Assembly: GCF_018991925.1 (NCBI RefSeq)
Contig: NW_024748870.1
Coordinates: 3,310,705 to 3,374,704 of the forward strand
DNA length: 64,000 nt
Source of the DNA: Homarus americanus
Taxonomy: Eukaryota > Arthropoda > Malacostraca > Decapoda > Nephropidae
Reading direction: 5' to 3'
Numbering within the stretch: position 1 is the first letter of the stretch; the number at the start of each line of letters is the position of its first letter. A program made the position numbers and the translations under genes. Positions 10,889-23,450 of this stretch are shown here, one piece after another. The notes below the pieces were generated by a model. The model was not told the DNA's origin, did no database searches, and saw nothing but the letters and a program-made list of their open reading frames with translations.

Positions 10889-11124
10889 ACACACACACAC
10901 ACGCACACACACCTTACAAGTGTCAGCAACAGTGTTTACCGTAGTGACGTGGGTGTGTGTGTGTGTGTGTGTGTGTGGGTGTGTGTGGGTGGTAAACCTC
11001 GCTCAAGGTTAACCTGTCCCCTCACCAATAACTATTATCAGAAGAAAAAACTGGTTTGATGTGAACCTCGAGTATGTCATCCTCTGCTGGGTATTTTGGC
11101 CTGGCTGTAGGTTAGGTTAGGTTA
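10889..11124. repeat. (CA)n, (TG)n and a TTAGG run
   Basis: (CA)n at 10889-10912, (TG)n with GGG interruptions at 10949-10992, and TAGGTTAGGTTAGGTTA at 11108-11124, three TTAGG-type units. Confidence 0.85.
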
Positions 11125-11394
11125 AGTAGGTTACATTGGGTCATTGGTAGTAAAATATTTTCTTTTTTCTTCTTCTTGGAAAAAACAAATTAGAAAAAAC
11201 AGACAACCATGTTTGTAAAAGTACTGTACATCCCAACACATGTTTAGTCAAGTGCATCACATTGGTTCATAAGCAACACAGAGACAACACACACACACAC
11301 AGTCTGGGCTGTTTGGGCACCTACATGTATCATAAACTCCTCTTCAGTGCACGGCAGACCGGCCAGCAGACAAAACATTTCCTTGAGACAAGAC

Positions 11395-12600
11395 AGTCTG
11401 TCGGTACATTAAAGGTGAGTGAGGTTACCAATCTGTACTGGTGCACATTCCCGGTTAAACATTACAAGTCCCTCTACAGTCTTTATCCAGCAATGACCTA
11501 CAGGATCTGCTACCTCTGGTTTCGCTTTGTGACTTTGACACCAGACTGATGCCTGTAACACGGCTCTGGAGAACTGTTGGTTGAAAGCATCTTCTTGCCC
11601 GTTTGTTGTGGAAGCGAGTATATTGTATATCCTAGTTCATCTAGAGTGTTGCACTGCTTTCCTTTTGGTCCGCACAGCTGGGGCAAGAAAAATCGTCCGA
11701 CATTATACGATCTGGTTAATGAAAGTGACAAACCATATTCAGAGAGCTCTGACACCATGTCTATGTGCTTAGTCAGAGTTTTGGGCATAGTACGTTTCAC
11801 AGTCTTGAAGAATATACTGGTACTGTCACAACCGGTGAGGGCATGTACAGCAGGGAGGCACATTGACACCCGTTTGTCAAGCTTTTCCACGATAGTATAT
11901 ACAGTTATGTACCGCTCTCGTGTGAGGGATTTTCTCGAGTGCCCAGCGTGCATGTATACTGTACTTCAGGAGAGAGAAGCATCTTGCTGTAGTAACACAG
12001 TAAGATAACTGGAATGTTCTGGTCATTACACCACCCAATAGTCCTGTGGTGAGTTTTGGCAAAGTCAATGGCACGCAGCACAACACGTGGGTCTGCTTCT
12101 TCATGTGTGGAGAAAAATTTCCAGCAGGACCTCACCAGACCTCCTCACACTTCACTGTCTCTGTTGGCGAAGACCCCAGGAAGAATGATGGATTTACACA
12201 TTCTATCCTGAGACAGGGATTTGGTGATGACAGAATCACTGACAAAGGCAACAAGGGCAGCTTTGTTGGCTGGTCCTTTCAAAGAAAGACGGTAATTTAG
12301 GACATTACATAAGACAGTTACCGATGAGTGTGTGTGATCCCAACAGCACCTCTGTGTTGTCGTTCTGTTTGCTTTATTGAGTTTGGCTTATCATATCGGT
12401 CAAAAACAACTGTAACTGTCAACTACGTTGATTGTCTTCTAGGATGTAGGATCATTTTTCAATATCTTCTAATAGGTTATCAAAAGTCTTGAAAAGTGAT
12501 TCATTTGAGATTTGTCGATAATGTAAGCAGTAGCTTTTTTCACCGAGAACTTTTGTCAGTGTGAATTTCATCACAAACAACCCCCAACAACTTTGCTAGA
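11395..12600 (-). pseudogene. C-terminal half of a multi-copy invertebrate protein family (HEEAD / ALTGCD)
   Basis: Read on the minus strand in several frames: FDRYDKPNSIK (about 12410), FFSTHEEADPRVVLRAIDFAKTH (quoted in two parts: FFSTHEEADP, RVVLRAIDFAK; about 12125-12050), then HALTGCDSTS within VHALTGCDSTSIFFK (about 11840), LDELGYTIYSLP, and FNQQFSRAVLQASVW followed by HCWIKTVEGL (about 11580-11440). The order FDRY - STHEEADTR - HALTGCDSTS - R...Q..VW is one I know from large uncharacterised, multi-copy proteins in arthropods, molluscs and cnidarians. The acidic EEAD and the Asp of GCD are reminiscent of FEN/PIN-type nucleases (inference). Frameshifts and stops between blocks show a dead copy. 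A matching N-terminal half lies at 57.89-58.68 kb. No TIR or LTR seen at its ends. Confidence 0.65.
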
Positions 12601-12619
12601 TCAGCCTTGGAAGTTTTTC

Positions 12620-13205
12620 GCATCGAGTCATCATCACCGCAGTGCTTCTATTAGCCAGTCGCTAAGACGCTATGGACGGTCACACAAACGATCACAGAAA
12701 ATAGTCCTGCCAGTGAAAAAATTACCACAGACAACTTTTTTTTACATATAATCCATTTGTGTTATGCTGTAAACGGAGGGGGGGTACCGACCACTTTCTG
12801 TTTGGCCGCTAGAGTGAGTAAAAGTTGTTGGCTGGGGATGATTATGACGTAGTTGAGAGGCTGGTGCAAACTTGCCTAACCTGACGGGTCTGCTTATCCC
12901 TCGTCGCTGGTCAAACCTGTTCTGATTCTCTTAAAAGCTGATGGGTTGATTACCCCCAAGAAGGAAAGGTCATTAACTGCTTTGTTTGGATTTACTCAAT
13001 GGTTATTTCTGAGTCTACCCAGCGCTTGTTTAAGTTTACTTGCATAACTTTTTCCTTTTCTCAGAGCTAAGTTGTTTCTATTCGTTTAATCTTCAATTAC
13101 GTATTATTGAGAACATTCACCATCTTCAGGATATTTTGGGGTTTACTGATAAAATAACAAATCCTTTCGTGGTCACGGGGGAAGAACTAAAGTCATTTGA
13201 TACAT
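12620..13205. other. Stretch without recognised gene
   Basis: Mixed composition; no exon, RNA or repeat recognised. It ends where the 33-bp minisatellite begins. Confidence 0.5.
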
Positions 13206-16200
13206 GAACTCGGCACCTCAGCCAGCTAACAAACTGGGGAAGATGTCACCCTCAGCCAGCTAACAAACTAGGGGGGAAGATGTCACCTCAGCCAGCTAAC
13301 AAACTAGGGGGAAGATGTCACCAGCCAGCTAACAAACTAGGGGAAGATGTCACTCAGCTGAAGCTAACAAACTTTGGGGGAAGATGTCACTCACCCAGCT
13401 AACAAACTAGGGGGAAGATGTCACTCCCTACCCAGCTAACAAACTAGGGGGAAGATGTTACCTCAGCCAGCTAACAAACTAGGGAAAGATGTCACCAGCC
13501 AGCTAACAAACTAGGGAAGATGTCACTCTCAGCCAGCTAACAAACCACAGGGAGGGCAAGATGTCACTCAGCCAGCTAACAAACTCGGGAGAAGATGTCA
13601 CTCTCAGCCAGCTAACAAACTCGGGGAAGATGCCACCCCAGCCAGCTAACAAACTAGGGGAAGATGTCACCCCTCTGCCAGCTAACAAACTCGGGGGGAA
13701 GATGTCACCTCAGCCAACTAACAAACTCAAAGATGTCACCTCAGCCAGCTAACAAATTAGGAAGATGTCACCCTCAGCCAGCTAACAAAACTAGGGGAAG
13801 ATGTCACCCCTCAGCCAACTAACAAACTCGAGGAAGATGTCACCCTCAGCCAGCTAACAAACTAGGGGAAGATGTCACCCCCAGCCAGCTAACAAACTTG
13901 GGGAAAGATGTCACTTCCCCAGCCACAGCTAACAAACTCGGGAGAAGATGTCACCTCAGCCAGCTAACAAACTGGGGAAGATACCTCAGCCAGTTAACAA
14001 ACTAGGGGAAGATGTCACCTCAGCCAGCTAACAAACTAGGGGGAAGATGTCACCCTCAGCCAACTAACAAACTCGGGGAAGATGTCACCAGCCAGCTAAC
14101 AAACTTCCGGGAGAAGATGTCACCCCTCAGCCAACTAACAAACTCGGGGGAAGATGTCACCCCCAGCCAACTAACAAACTCGGGGGAAGATGTCACCTCA
14201 GCCAGCTAACAAACTCGAAGATGTCACCCCCAGCCAGCTAACAAACTAGAGGAAGATGTCACTCAGCCAGCTAACAAACTCGGGAGAAGATGTCACCCCA
14301 GCCAACTAACAAACTCTGGGGGAAGATGTCACCCCCAGCCAACTAACAAACTCGGGAAAAGATGTCACCTCAGCCAGCTAACAAAACTAGAGGGAAGATG
14401 TCACCCTCAGCAAGCTAACAAACTCGGGAGAAGATGTCACCCCTCAGCCAACTAACAAACTCTGGGGAAGATAAGCCACTCTCAGCCAGGCTAACAAACT
14501 CGGGAGAAGATGTCACCCCTCAGCCAACTAACAAACTCGGGGGAAGATGTCACCCCAGCCAACTAACAAACTCGGGAAAAAGATGTCACTTCAGCCAGCT
14601 AACAAACTAGAGGAAGATGTCACCTCAGCCAGCCAACAAACTCAAAAGATGTCACCTCAGCCAACTAACAACCATATAGGGGGAAGATGTCACCAGCCAG
14701 CTAACAAACTAGGGGAAGATGTCACTCTCAGCCAGCTAACAAACTCGGGAGAAGATGTCACCCCAGCCAGCTAACAAACTCGGGGAAGATGTCACCTCAG
14801 CCAACTAACAAACTCGGGGAAGATGTCACCCCCAGCCAGCTAACAAACTAGGGGAAGATGTCACCCCCAGCCAGCTAACAAACTCGGGGGAAGATGTCAC
14901 CTCAGCCAGCTAACAAACTAGGGGGGAAGATGTCACCTCAGCCAACTAACAAACTCTGGGAAAGATGTCACCTCAGCCAGCTAACAAACTCAGAAGATGT
15001 CACTTCAGCCAGCTAACAAACCTGGAGAAGATGTCACCTCAGCCAGCTAACAAACTGGAAAAGATGTCACCCTCAGCCAGCTAACAACCTGGGAAAAGAT
15101 GTCACCCCAGCCAGCTAACAAACTGGGGAAGATGTCACCTCAGCCAGCTAACAAAACTCGAAAAGATGTTACCCCAGCCAGCTAACAAACTCGGGAAAAG
15201 ATACCCCCAGCCAGCTAACAAACTCGGGGGAAGATGTCACCTCAGCCAACTAACAAACTCGGGGGAAGATGTCACTCAGCCAGCTAACAAACCTGGAAAA
15301 GATGTCACCCTCAGCCAGCTAACAAAACTGGGGAAGATGTCACCAGCCAACTAACAAACTCGGGGAAGATGTCACTCAGCCAGCTAACAAACTCGGGAAA
15401 AAGATGTCACTTCTGCCAGCTAACAAATCCCCGGGGAAGATGTCACCAGCCAACTAACAAATCCCGGGGGAAGATGTCACCCTCAGCCAACTAACAAACT
15501 CGGGAAAAAGATGTCACCTCAGCCAGCTAACAAACTCGGGGAAGATGTCACTCTCAGCCAACTAACAAAACCGGGGAAGATGTCACCCCAGCCAGCTAAC
15601 AAACTCGGGAAAAGATGTCACCCCAGCCAGCTAACAAAACTCGGGGGAAGATGTCACCTCAGCCAGCTAACAAACTAGGGGAAGATGTCACTTCTGCCAG
15701 CTAACAAACTCGAGGGAAGATGTCACCAGCCAACTACAACTCGGGGGAAGAGTCACCTTCAGCCAGCTATCAAACTAGGGGGAAGATGTCACCTCAGCCA
15801 ACTAACAAACTCGGAGGAAGATGTCACCTCAGCCAGCTAACAAACTAGGGGAAGATGTCACCCCTGCCAGCTAACAAACTCGGGGGAAGATGTCACCCAC
15901 AGCCAACTAACAAACTCGGAGGAGGATGTCACCAGCCAGCTAACAAACTAGGGGGAAGATGTCACCCTGCCAGCTAACAAACTGGGGAAGATGTCACCTC
16001 AGCCAGCTAACAAACTCCTGGGGAAGATACACCAGCCAGCTAACAAACTCGGGGGAAGATAGTCACCTCAGCCAGCTAACAAACTAGGGGAAGAAGATGT
16101 CACCCTTGAAGCAAATAACAACCCTGGAAAAGATGTCACCTTCAACAGCTTTTACAAACTAGGGGGGAAAGATGTCACCTCTGCCAGCTAACAAACTCGG

Positions 16201-18877
16201 GGGAAGATGTCACCTCAGCCAACTAACAAACTTCGGGGAAGATGTCAAATTCTCAGCCAGCTAACAAACTCGGGGAAGATGTCACCTCAGCCAGCTAACA
16301 AACTCGGGGAAGATGTCACCAGCCAGCTAACAAACTAGGGGAAGATGTCACTCAGCCAGCTAACAAACTCGGGGAAGATGTCACCCCTAAACAGCTAACA
16401 AAACTAGGGGAAGATGTTCCCTCAGCCAGCTAAGAAACTCGGGAAAGATATCACCTCAGCCAGCTAACAAACTCGGGGAAGATGTCACCTCAGCTAACAA
16501 ACTAGAGGAAGATGTCACCTCAGCCAGCTAACAAACTAGGGGGAAGATGTCACCCTCAGCCAGCTAACAACAAACCTGGGGAAGATGTCACCCCAGCCAG
16601 CTAACAAACTAGAGGAAGATGTCACTCTCAGCCAGCTAACAAACTCGGGGAAGATGTCACTCCCCAGCCAGCTAACAAACTCGGGGAAAAGATGTCACCC
16701 TCAGCCAGCTGCTAACAAACTCGGGGAAGATGTCACCTCAGCCAGCTAACAAACTAGGGGGAAGATGTCACCTCAGCCAGCCAACAAACTGGGAAAAAGA
16801 TAAGCTCACCCCAGCCAGCTAACAAACTCGTGGAAGATGTCACCCCAGCCAGCTAACAAACCAGAGGGAAGATGTCACCTCAGCCAGCTAACAAACTGGG
16901 AAAAGATGTCACCTCAGCCAGCTAACAAACTCGGGGAAGATGTCACTCTCAGGCCAGCTAACAAACTCGGGGGGAAGATGTCACCCCTCAGCCAGCTAAC
17001 AAATCCCGGGAAAGATGTCACCCTCAGCCAGCTAACAAACTCGAAGATGTCACCAGCCAGCTAACAAACTAGGAGGGAAGATGTCACCCTCAGCCAGCTA
17101 ACAAAACTGGGGGAAGATGTCACCCCAGCCAGCTAACAAACTCGGGAAAAGATGTCACCCCTGGCCAGCTAACAAACCGGGGAAGATGTCGTCACCCCCA
17201 GCCAGCTAACAAACTAGGGGAAGATGTCACCAGCCAACTAACAAAATCCTCCGAGGAAGATGTCACCTCAGCCAGCTAACAAACTAGGGGAAGATGTCAC
17301 CTCTGCCGCCAACAAACTCGGGGGAAGATGTCACCCCAGCCAGCTAACAAACTGGGGGAAGATGTCACCCCTCAGCCACCTAACAAACTCTGGGGAAGAT
17401 GCCTCAGCCAGCTAACAAACTAGGGGGAAGATGTCACCTTCAGCCAGCTAACAAACTAGGGGAAGATGTCACCTCTGCCAGCTAACAAACCTGGGGAAGA
17501 TGTCACCCCTCACAACTAACAAACTCGGGGAAGATGTCACCCCTCAGCCAGCTAACAAACTCGGAGGAAGATGTCACCCCAGCCAGCTAACAAACTGGGG
17601 AAGATGTCACCCCAGCCAGCTAACAAACCAGGGGGAAGATGTCACTTCCCAGCCAGCTAACAAAACTCGGGGGAAGATGTCACCTCAGCCAGCTAACAAA
17701 CTAGGGGGAAGATGTCACCTCAGCCAGCTAACAAACTCAGAAAGATGTCACCCCCGCCAGCTAACAAACTCGGGAAGATGTCACCTCAGCCAGCTAACAA
17801 ACCAGAGGGAAGATGTCACTCTCAGCCAGCTAACAAAACTAGGGGAAGATGTCACCCTCAGCCAGCTAACAAACTCGGGGAAGATGTCACCCCAGCCAGC
17901 TAACAAACTAGAGGGAAGATGTCACTCTCAGCTACTAACAAACTCGGGAAGATGTCACCTCAGCCAGCTAACAACTCGGGAAAAAGATACCCTCAAAGGC
18001 TAACAAACTCGGGGAAGATGTCACCCCAGCCAGAAGCAACAAACTAGGGGGAAGATGTCACCTCAGCCAGCTAACAAACTAGGGGGAAGATGTCACCTCA
18101 GCCAGCTAACAAACTAGGAAGATGTCACCCCAGCCAGCTAACAAACTCGGAAAAGATGTCACCTCAGCCAGCTAACAAACTCGGGGAAGATGCTACTCTC
18201 AGCCAGCTAACAAACTTGGGGAAGATGTCACCCTCAGCCAGCTAACAAACTGGGAAGATGTCACCTCAGCCAGCTAACAAACCAGAGGGAAGATGTCACC
18301 TCAGCCAGCTAACAAACTAGAGGGAAGATGTCACCCCAGCCAGCTAACAAACTAGAGGGAAGATGTCACCCCTCAGGCCAGCTAACAAACTCGGGGAAGA
18401 TGTCACCTCAGCCAGCTAACAAACTAGAGGGAAGATGTCACCTCAGCCAGCCAACAAACTCGTAAGCAAGATGTCACCTCAGCCAGCTAACAAACTCGAA
18501 AGATGTCACCCCCAGCCAGCCAACAACAAACTCGGGGAAGATGTCACCTCAGCCAGCTAAACAAACCAGGGGAAGATGTCACTTTGGCCAATGTACTCTG
18601 GAGAAGATGTCATCCTCAGCCAACTAACAAACTAGGGGGAAGATGCCTACCAACCAGTTAACAAACTAGGGGAAGATGTCACCTCAGCCAACTAACAAAA
18701 CTGGGGGAAGATGTCACCCCAGCCAGCTAACAAACTAGGGGGGGGAAGATGTCACCCTCAGCCAACTAACAAACTAGGGGAAGATGTCACCTCAGCCAGC
18801 TAACAAACTAGGGGGGAAGATGCTCACCTCAACCAGTTAACAAACTAGGGGAAGATGTCACCTCAGCCAGCTAACAA
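13206..18877. repeat. 5.7-kb minisatellite, about 33-34 bp unit
   Basis: The unit is roughly CAGCCAGCTAACAAACT + AGGGGAAGATGTCACCT, repeated about 165 times. Copies differ mostly in the G-run length (2-7), in the C/T run after GTCACC, and in A/G changes (CAGCT/CAACT, CTAGG/CTCGG). There is no clear higher-order period. Plus-strand frames read MSPQPANKLGEDVT-like repeats up to 167 codons, a by-product of the unit, not evidence for a protein. The array runs directly into the assembly gap at 18878, so its true length is unknown. Confidence 0.95.
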
Positions 18878-18977
18878 NNNNNNNNNNNNNNNNNNNNNNN
18901 NNNNNNNNNNNNNNNNNNNNNNNNNNNNNNNNNNNNNNNNNNNNNNNNNNNNNNNNNNNNNNNNNNNNNNNNNNNNN
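18878..18977. other. Assembly gap (100 N)
   Basis: Run of 100 N, a conventional unknown-size spacer. Left flank is the minisatellite; right flank is LINE sequence starting AATATACCTAATGG within about 5 bases of the gap. Confidence 0.98.
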
Positions 18978-19190
18978 CAGCTAATATACCTAATGGAAAT
19001 GGCTTAGTCCGTGGGGAAGTTCAAGTACACACAGTACTTGTTCATATTCTAGTTTACACGCACAGTATACCATGTGAATCTTTAGTCTCCACATACAATA
19101 CACTCACTGTGCTTCATATATGTTTGTTTTTATCAAACTCTTAAGGGGGCAAATTTTATATCCTCTATAGGAATTGCCTAGCTTATACTA
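18978..19190 (+). mobile_element. Jockey-like LINE fragment (same family as 31.41-31.63 kb)
   Basis: Bases 18980-19190 match the minus strand of 31632-31412 almost base for base, from AATATACCTAATGGAAATGG to CTTATACTACAGGTAG. The peptide STYNTLTVLHICLF is shared. Beyond 19190 the two copies diverge, marking the 3' end of the shared segment. Confidence 0.8.
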
Positions 19191-19199
19191 CAGGTAGTC

Positions 19200-19535
19200 A
19201 AGGGGGATTAATTGAAGTTTATAAGCAACTCGGAGAGCATTACTCAGTGATTCATGCCTGGAGCTGGGGGATGCCCTCACCAGCCTAGCTGGGCCTGTGA
19301 GCACAGCTATGGTTGAAGAAGCCACAAGTTCGGAAATTGTCAAGGCAAACTTTTTCTGAGTTTGTAAACTTTTCTGAGTTTGTAAACTCTTGCACACTCT
19401 GCCAGAGAGTGTGACAGCACCGAGTGAGCTCCTTCAAGACCACTTGACCAACACTGGCGCAGGTGCAGATACAATCTGGAGCCAGTTCTTGCCCAGTACT
19501 TGCCAATGACGACATGCAGCCTGTCTGGCATTGAG
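19200..19535 (+). mobile_element. CR1-like LINE 3' fragment
   Basis: Similar to the 3' part of the LINE at 38.41-38.68 kb and to 40.44-40.71 kb: GAGAGCATTACTCAGTG, TTGAAGAAGCCACAAGT, ACTTGACCAACACTGGCGC, CCCAGTACTTGCCAA. An internal TTTTTCTGAGTTTGTAAAC duplication (19350-19390) is specific to this copy. Numerous stops; dead. Confidence 0.6.
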
Positions 19536-19699
19536 GATCTGTTTGGTGGGGTCTTGGCCAGCCAGATATGTTTTCAGCCCAGCCAGCCATTCACCTCAGC
19601 CAGCTAGCCATTCACTAGCCAAGCCAGCCTTCACTTCAGCTAGTCAGCCGTGAACCCCAAGCCAGCCTTAGAGAGCCACACAATCTAAAAGAAATAACA

Positions 19700-22168
19700 A
19701 CCCTTCCCCCCATCCTCACAGTCTCCCTCCCATCCACACACCCTCCTCCCATCCACACACCCAACCTCCAACCACACACCCTTCCTCCCATCCACACACC
19801 CCACCTCCAACCACACACCCTACCTCCAATCCACACACCCTTCCTCCCATCCACACACCCCTACCCCATCCACACACCCAACCTCCAACCACACACCCTC
19901 CTCCCATCCACACCCCACCTCCACCCACACACCCTCCCATCCACACACCCTCCTCCAACCACACACCCTTCCTCCCATCCACACACCCCACCTCCAACCA
20001 CACCCCCTTCCTCCCATCCACACCCCCACTCAATCCACACACCCTCCAATCCACACACCCTTCCTCCCCATCCACACACCCCTACCCAACCACACACCCT
20101 TCCTCCCATCCACACCCCACCTCCAACCACACACCCTTCCTCCCATCCACACACCCCACCCAATCCACACACCCATCCTCCCCATCCACACACCCCACTC
20201 CCCATCCACACACCCAACTCCAACCACACACCCCTCCCATCCACACACCCACCTCCCCATCCACACCCCACCCTCCAATCCACACACCCTTCCTCCCATC
20301 CACACCCTACCTCCAACCACACACCCTTCCCTCCCATCCACACACCCCTACCCCATCCACACACCCAACCTCCAACCACACACCCTTCCTCCCATCCACA
20401 CACCTACCCAATCCACACACCCTTCCTCCCATCCACACACCCCACCTCCAACCACACACCCTTCCTCCCATCCACACACCCTACCTCCAACCACACACCC
20501 CTTCCTCCCATCCACACCCCTACCTCCAATCCACACCCATCCTCCCATCCACACCTACCTCCCATCCACACCCAACCTCAACCACACCCTTCCTCCCATC
20601 CACACCTACCTCCCATCCACACCTACCTCCAATCCACACCTTCCTCCCATCCACACACCTACCTCAACCACACCTTCCTCCCATCCACACCCTACCTCCA
20701 ACCACACCCTTCCTCCATCCAACCCTACCCTCCAATCCACCCTCCTCCCATCCACCCTACCTCCCATCCACACATCCAACCACACACCCTTCTCCATCCA
20801 CACCCTACCTCCATCCACCCTACCTCAACCACACCCTTCCTCCCATCCACCCTACCTCCATCCCACACCCCTACCTCCAACCCACCCTTCCTCCCATCCA
20901 CACCTTCCTCCCATCCACCCTACCTCCCATCCACACACCCAACCTCAACCACACACCTTCCTCCCATCCACCCTACCTCCCATCCACACCCCTACCTCCC
21001 ATCCACACCCCTACCTCCCATCCACACACCCTACCTCAACCACCCTTCCTCCCATCCACACCTACCTCCAACCCACACACCCTTCTCCCATCCACACACC
21101 CCTACCTCCAACCACACACCCTTCCTCCCATCCACCCCTACCTCCCATCCACACACCCCACCTCAAACCACCCTTCCCTCCATCCCACACCCTACCTCCC
21201 ATCCACACCTACCTCCAACCACACCTTCCTCCCATCCACCTTCCTCCCATCCACACTACCTCCCATCCACACACCTACCTCCAACCCACACCCTTCCTCC
21301 CATCCACACCCTTCCTCCATCCACCCTATCAACCACACACCCTTCCTCCCATCCACACATCATCCACACCCTACCTCAACCACACCTTCCTCCATCCACA
21401 CACCCTACCTCCCATCCACCCACCTCAACCACACCTACTCCCATCCACACTCTCACTCAACCACCCTTCCTCCCATCCACACCCCTATCCCATCTACACC
21501 CTCACTCAACCACACCCTTTCCTCCCATCAAACACCTACCTCCCATCCACACCCTACCTCAACCCACCTTCCTCCCATCCCCTACGCCAACCCACCTACC
21601 TCAACCACACCTTCATCCCATCCACACCTACCTCCTTCCCACACCTACCTCCAACCACACACCTTCATCCCATCCACACACCTACCTCCCATCACCCTAC
21701 CTCAACCACACACCCTTCCTCCATCCACCCTACCTCCCACTCCACCTACACTCAACCCACCCTTCCTCCCATCCACACACCTCCCATCCACCTACCTCCA
21801 ACCCTTCCTCCCATCCACACCCCTACCTCCCTCCACCCCTACCTCCCATCCCCTACCTCAACCACACCTTCCTCCCATCCACACCCTTCCTCCATCCCAC
21901 CTCCCTTCCCATCCACACACACCCTACCTCCAACCACACACTGGGACCTCCTTTCCTCCCATCCACACACCCCACCTCCCATCCACACACCCTACCTCCA
22001 ACCACACACACCTTCCTCCCACACACACACCCTACCTCCCATCCACCTACCCTCCTCCCACCCACCACCCTTCCTCCCATCCACACACCCTTCCTCCCAT
22101 CCACACACCATACCTCCAACCACACACCCTCCCTCCCATCCACACACCCTTCCTCCCATCTACACACC
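19700..22168. repeat. 2.5-kb C-rich/G-rich minisatellite (about 39-bp dimer)
   Basis: Alternation of CTTCCTCCCATCCACACACC and CTACCTCCAACCACACACC units, giving a period of about 39 bp that shows as a 13-residue period (e.g. MDGRKGVW) in minus-strand frames. Units shorten and degenerate between 20.5 and 21.9 kb. The minus strand has closely spaced G runs. No gene inside; the long open frames are repeat artefacts. Confidence 0.95.
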
Positions 22169-22273
22169 CTAGAAAGAAAAATAAATTAATATTTGATGAT
22201 TTTGATATTCTTCATGAGCAAAGAGCGAGTCATCAGTAAAACATTAACTCACGTCTCACGGCCTAAAACCCCA

Positions 22274-22409
<136 letters not shown>

Positions 22410-23450
22410 GAAGTATTACGCTTATGCTAACCGTGGAAGCCAACTGCTTGTTTGGTTGTGGACTAGTTTAGTGACGTAAGAGCGGATCGTTGACGAAGCT
22501 TCGAAACTCACGACTATCTTTCGTTAATGATTATCAGTTTTATTTTAGCTAATGGTGGATAGAAGTGATTTAAGAAAATTAATGAGATTATAGATGACGG
22601 ACCAATCGTGTATGGTGTTCTTTCCGCCATCCATTCGATTATTTTTATATGAATCAGTAAAGCGAACCAATGAATCAATGAATCGAAGCACCTCAGGTTC
22701 GCCACTCGCCAGTGATCATTGGAGGTACGGCAGTGGTGGTGGCGACATGTGTGTGTGTAGTCATACAGTATTTGATCGCTATTTCCATGTTTTACGTTTG
22801 CTGTTTGTGGATTACCTCGTGTTTGTGGCGCCGTGAGGACTTCCAGGACTCTACGTTGTGGTTATTAGCAGTTGAGTGAAGGTAAGGTGATAACAAGTTG
22901 TGTTATTGTACTGTGGGGTCCAGGGAGGAGGAGGCGGCAGTGTAGCTCTCCGCCGTGTGTACAGGAGTTGTGGATGACGTGGCTCGAAAGTACTGCTATT
23001 AAGATGGCTATTAACCTTAGCTTGTATGTGGATAGACATATAATACTGCTATTAAGATGGATATTAACCTTAGCTAATATGTGGATATATGAATAAAATC
23101 CTAGAATTAGTATCTATACATTGTTGTTGCAGTGCGGGGTACTTATCCACCTGCACTGAGACCTTGATTTTGTATGAATTTATTGAGTAAAAATCATACA
23201 TACATGCATACATACATACATACATAATTAATACATACATACATACATGAGGGTTATCTGCCTGGTAATGTCATGTTAAACACCTTGTTCAGTTGAAGTT
23301 TTTGTTAGGGTAAGAGTGGTAGGTATCGTCACCGGGGCCCATATGCTGCTATTGCTGAAGTAAATTATGTAATGGGATCACTAACCAACATTTCCAATAT
23401 AATTATTTGCCCTTCATAGTGTAAATACCTAGTGCGTCACTTGGATCAAT
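22410..23450. other. Region without firm gene; (CATA)n at 23205-23250
   Basis: 22690-22890 is somewhat GC-richer and ends with GAAGGTAAGGTGAT, a donor-like site after GTTGAGTGAAG, which could be a 5' UTR exon, but no coding frame supports it. 22997-23080 contains a short duplication (TACTGCTATTAAGATGG twice). Confidence 0.4.

Noticed and set aside
13561..18003. Plus-strand open frames of 60-167 codons with MSPQPANKLGEDVT repeats
   Set aside because: They are read-through of the 33-bp minisatellite in whichever frame lacks stops; frame changes with every G-run and no start or end context.
13206..18877. CRISPR-like array
   Set aside because: Units are contiguous with no unique spacers, and the context is an animal genome.
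19636..22167. Minus-strand Gly/Trp/Cys-rich open frames
   Set aside because: Low-complexity translation of the 39-bp minisatellite; every frame is open.
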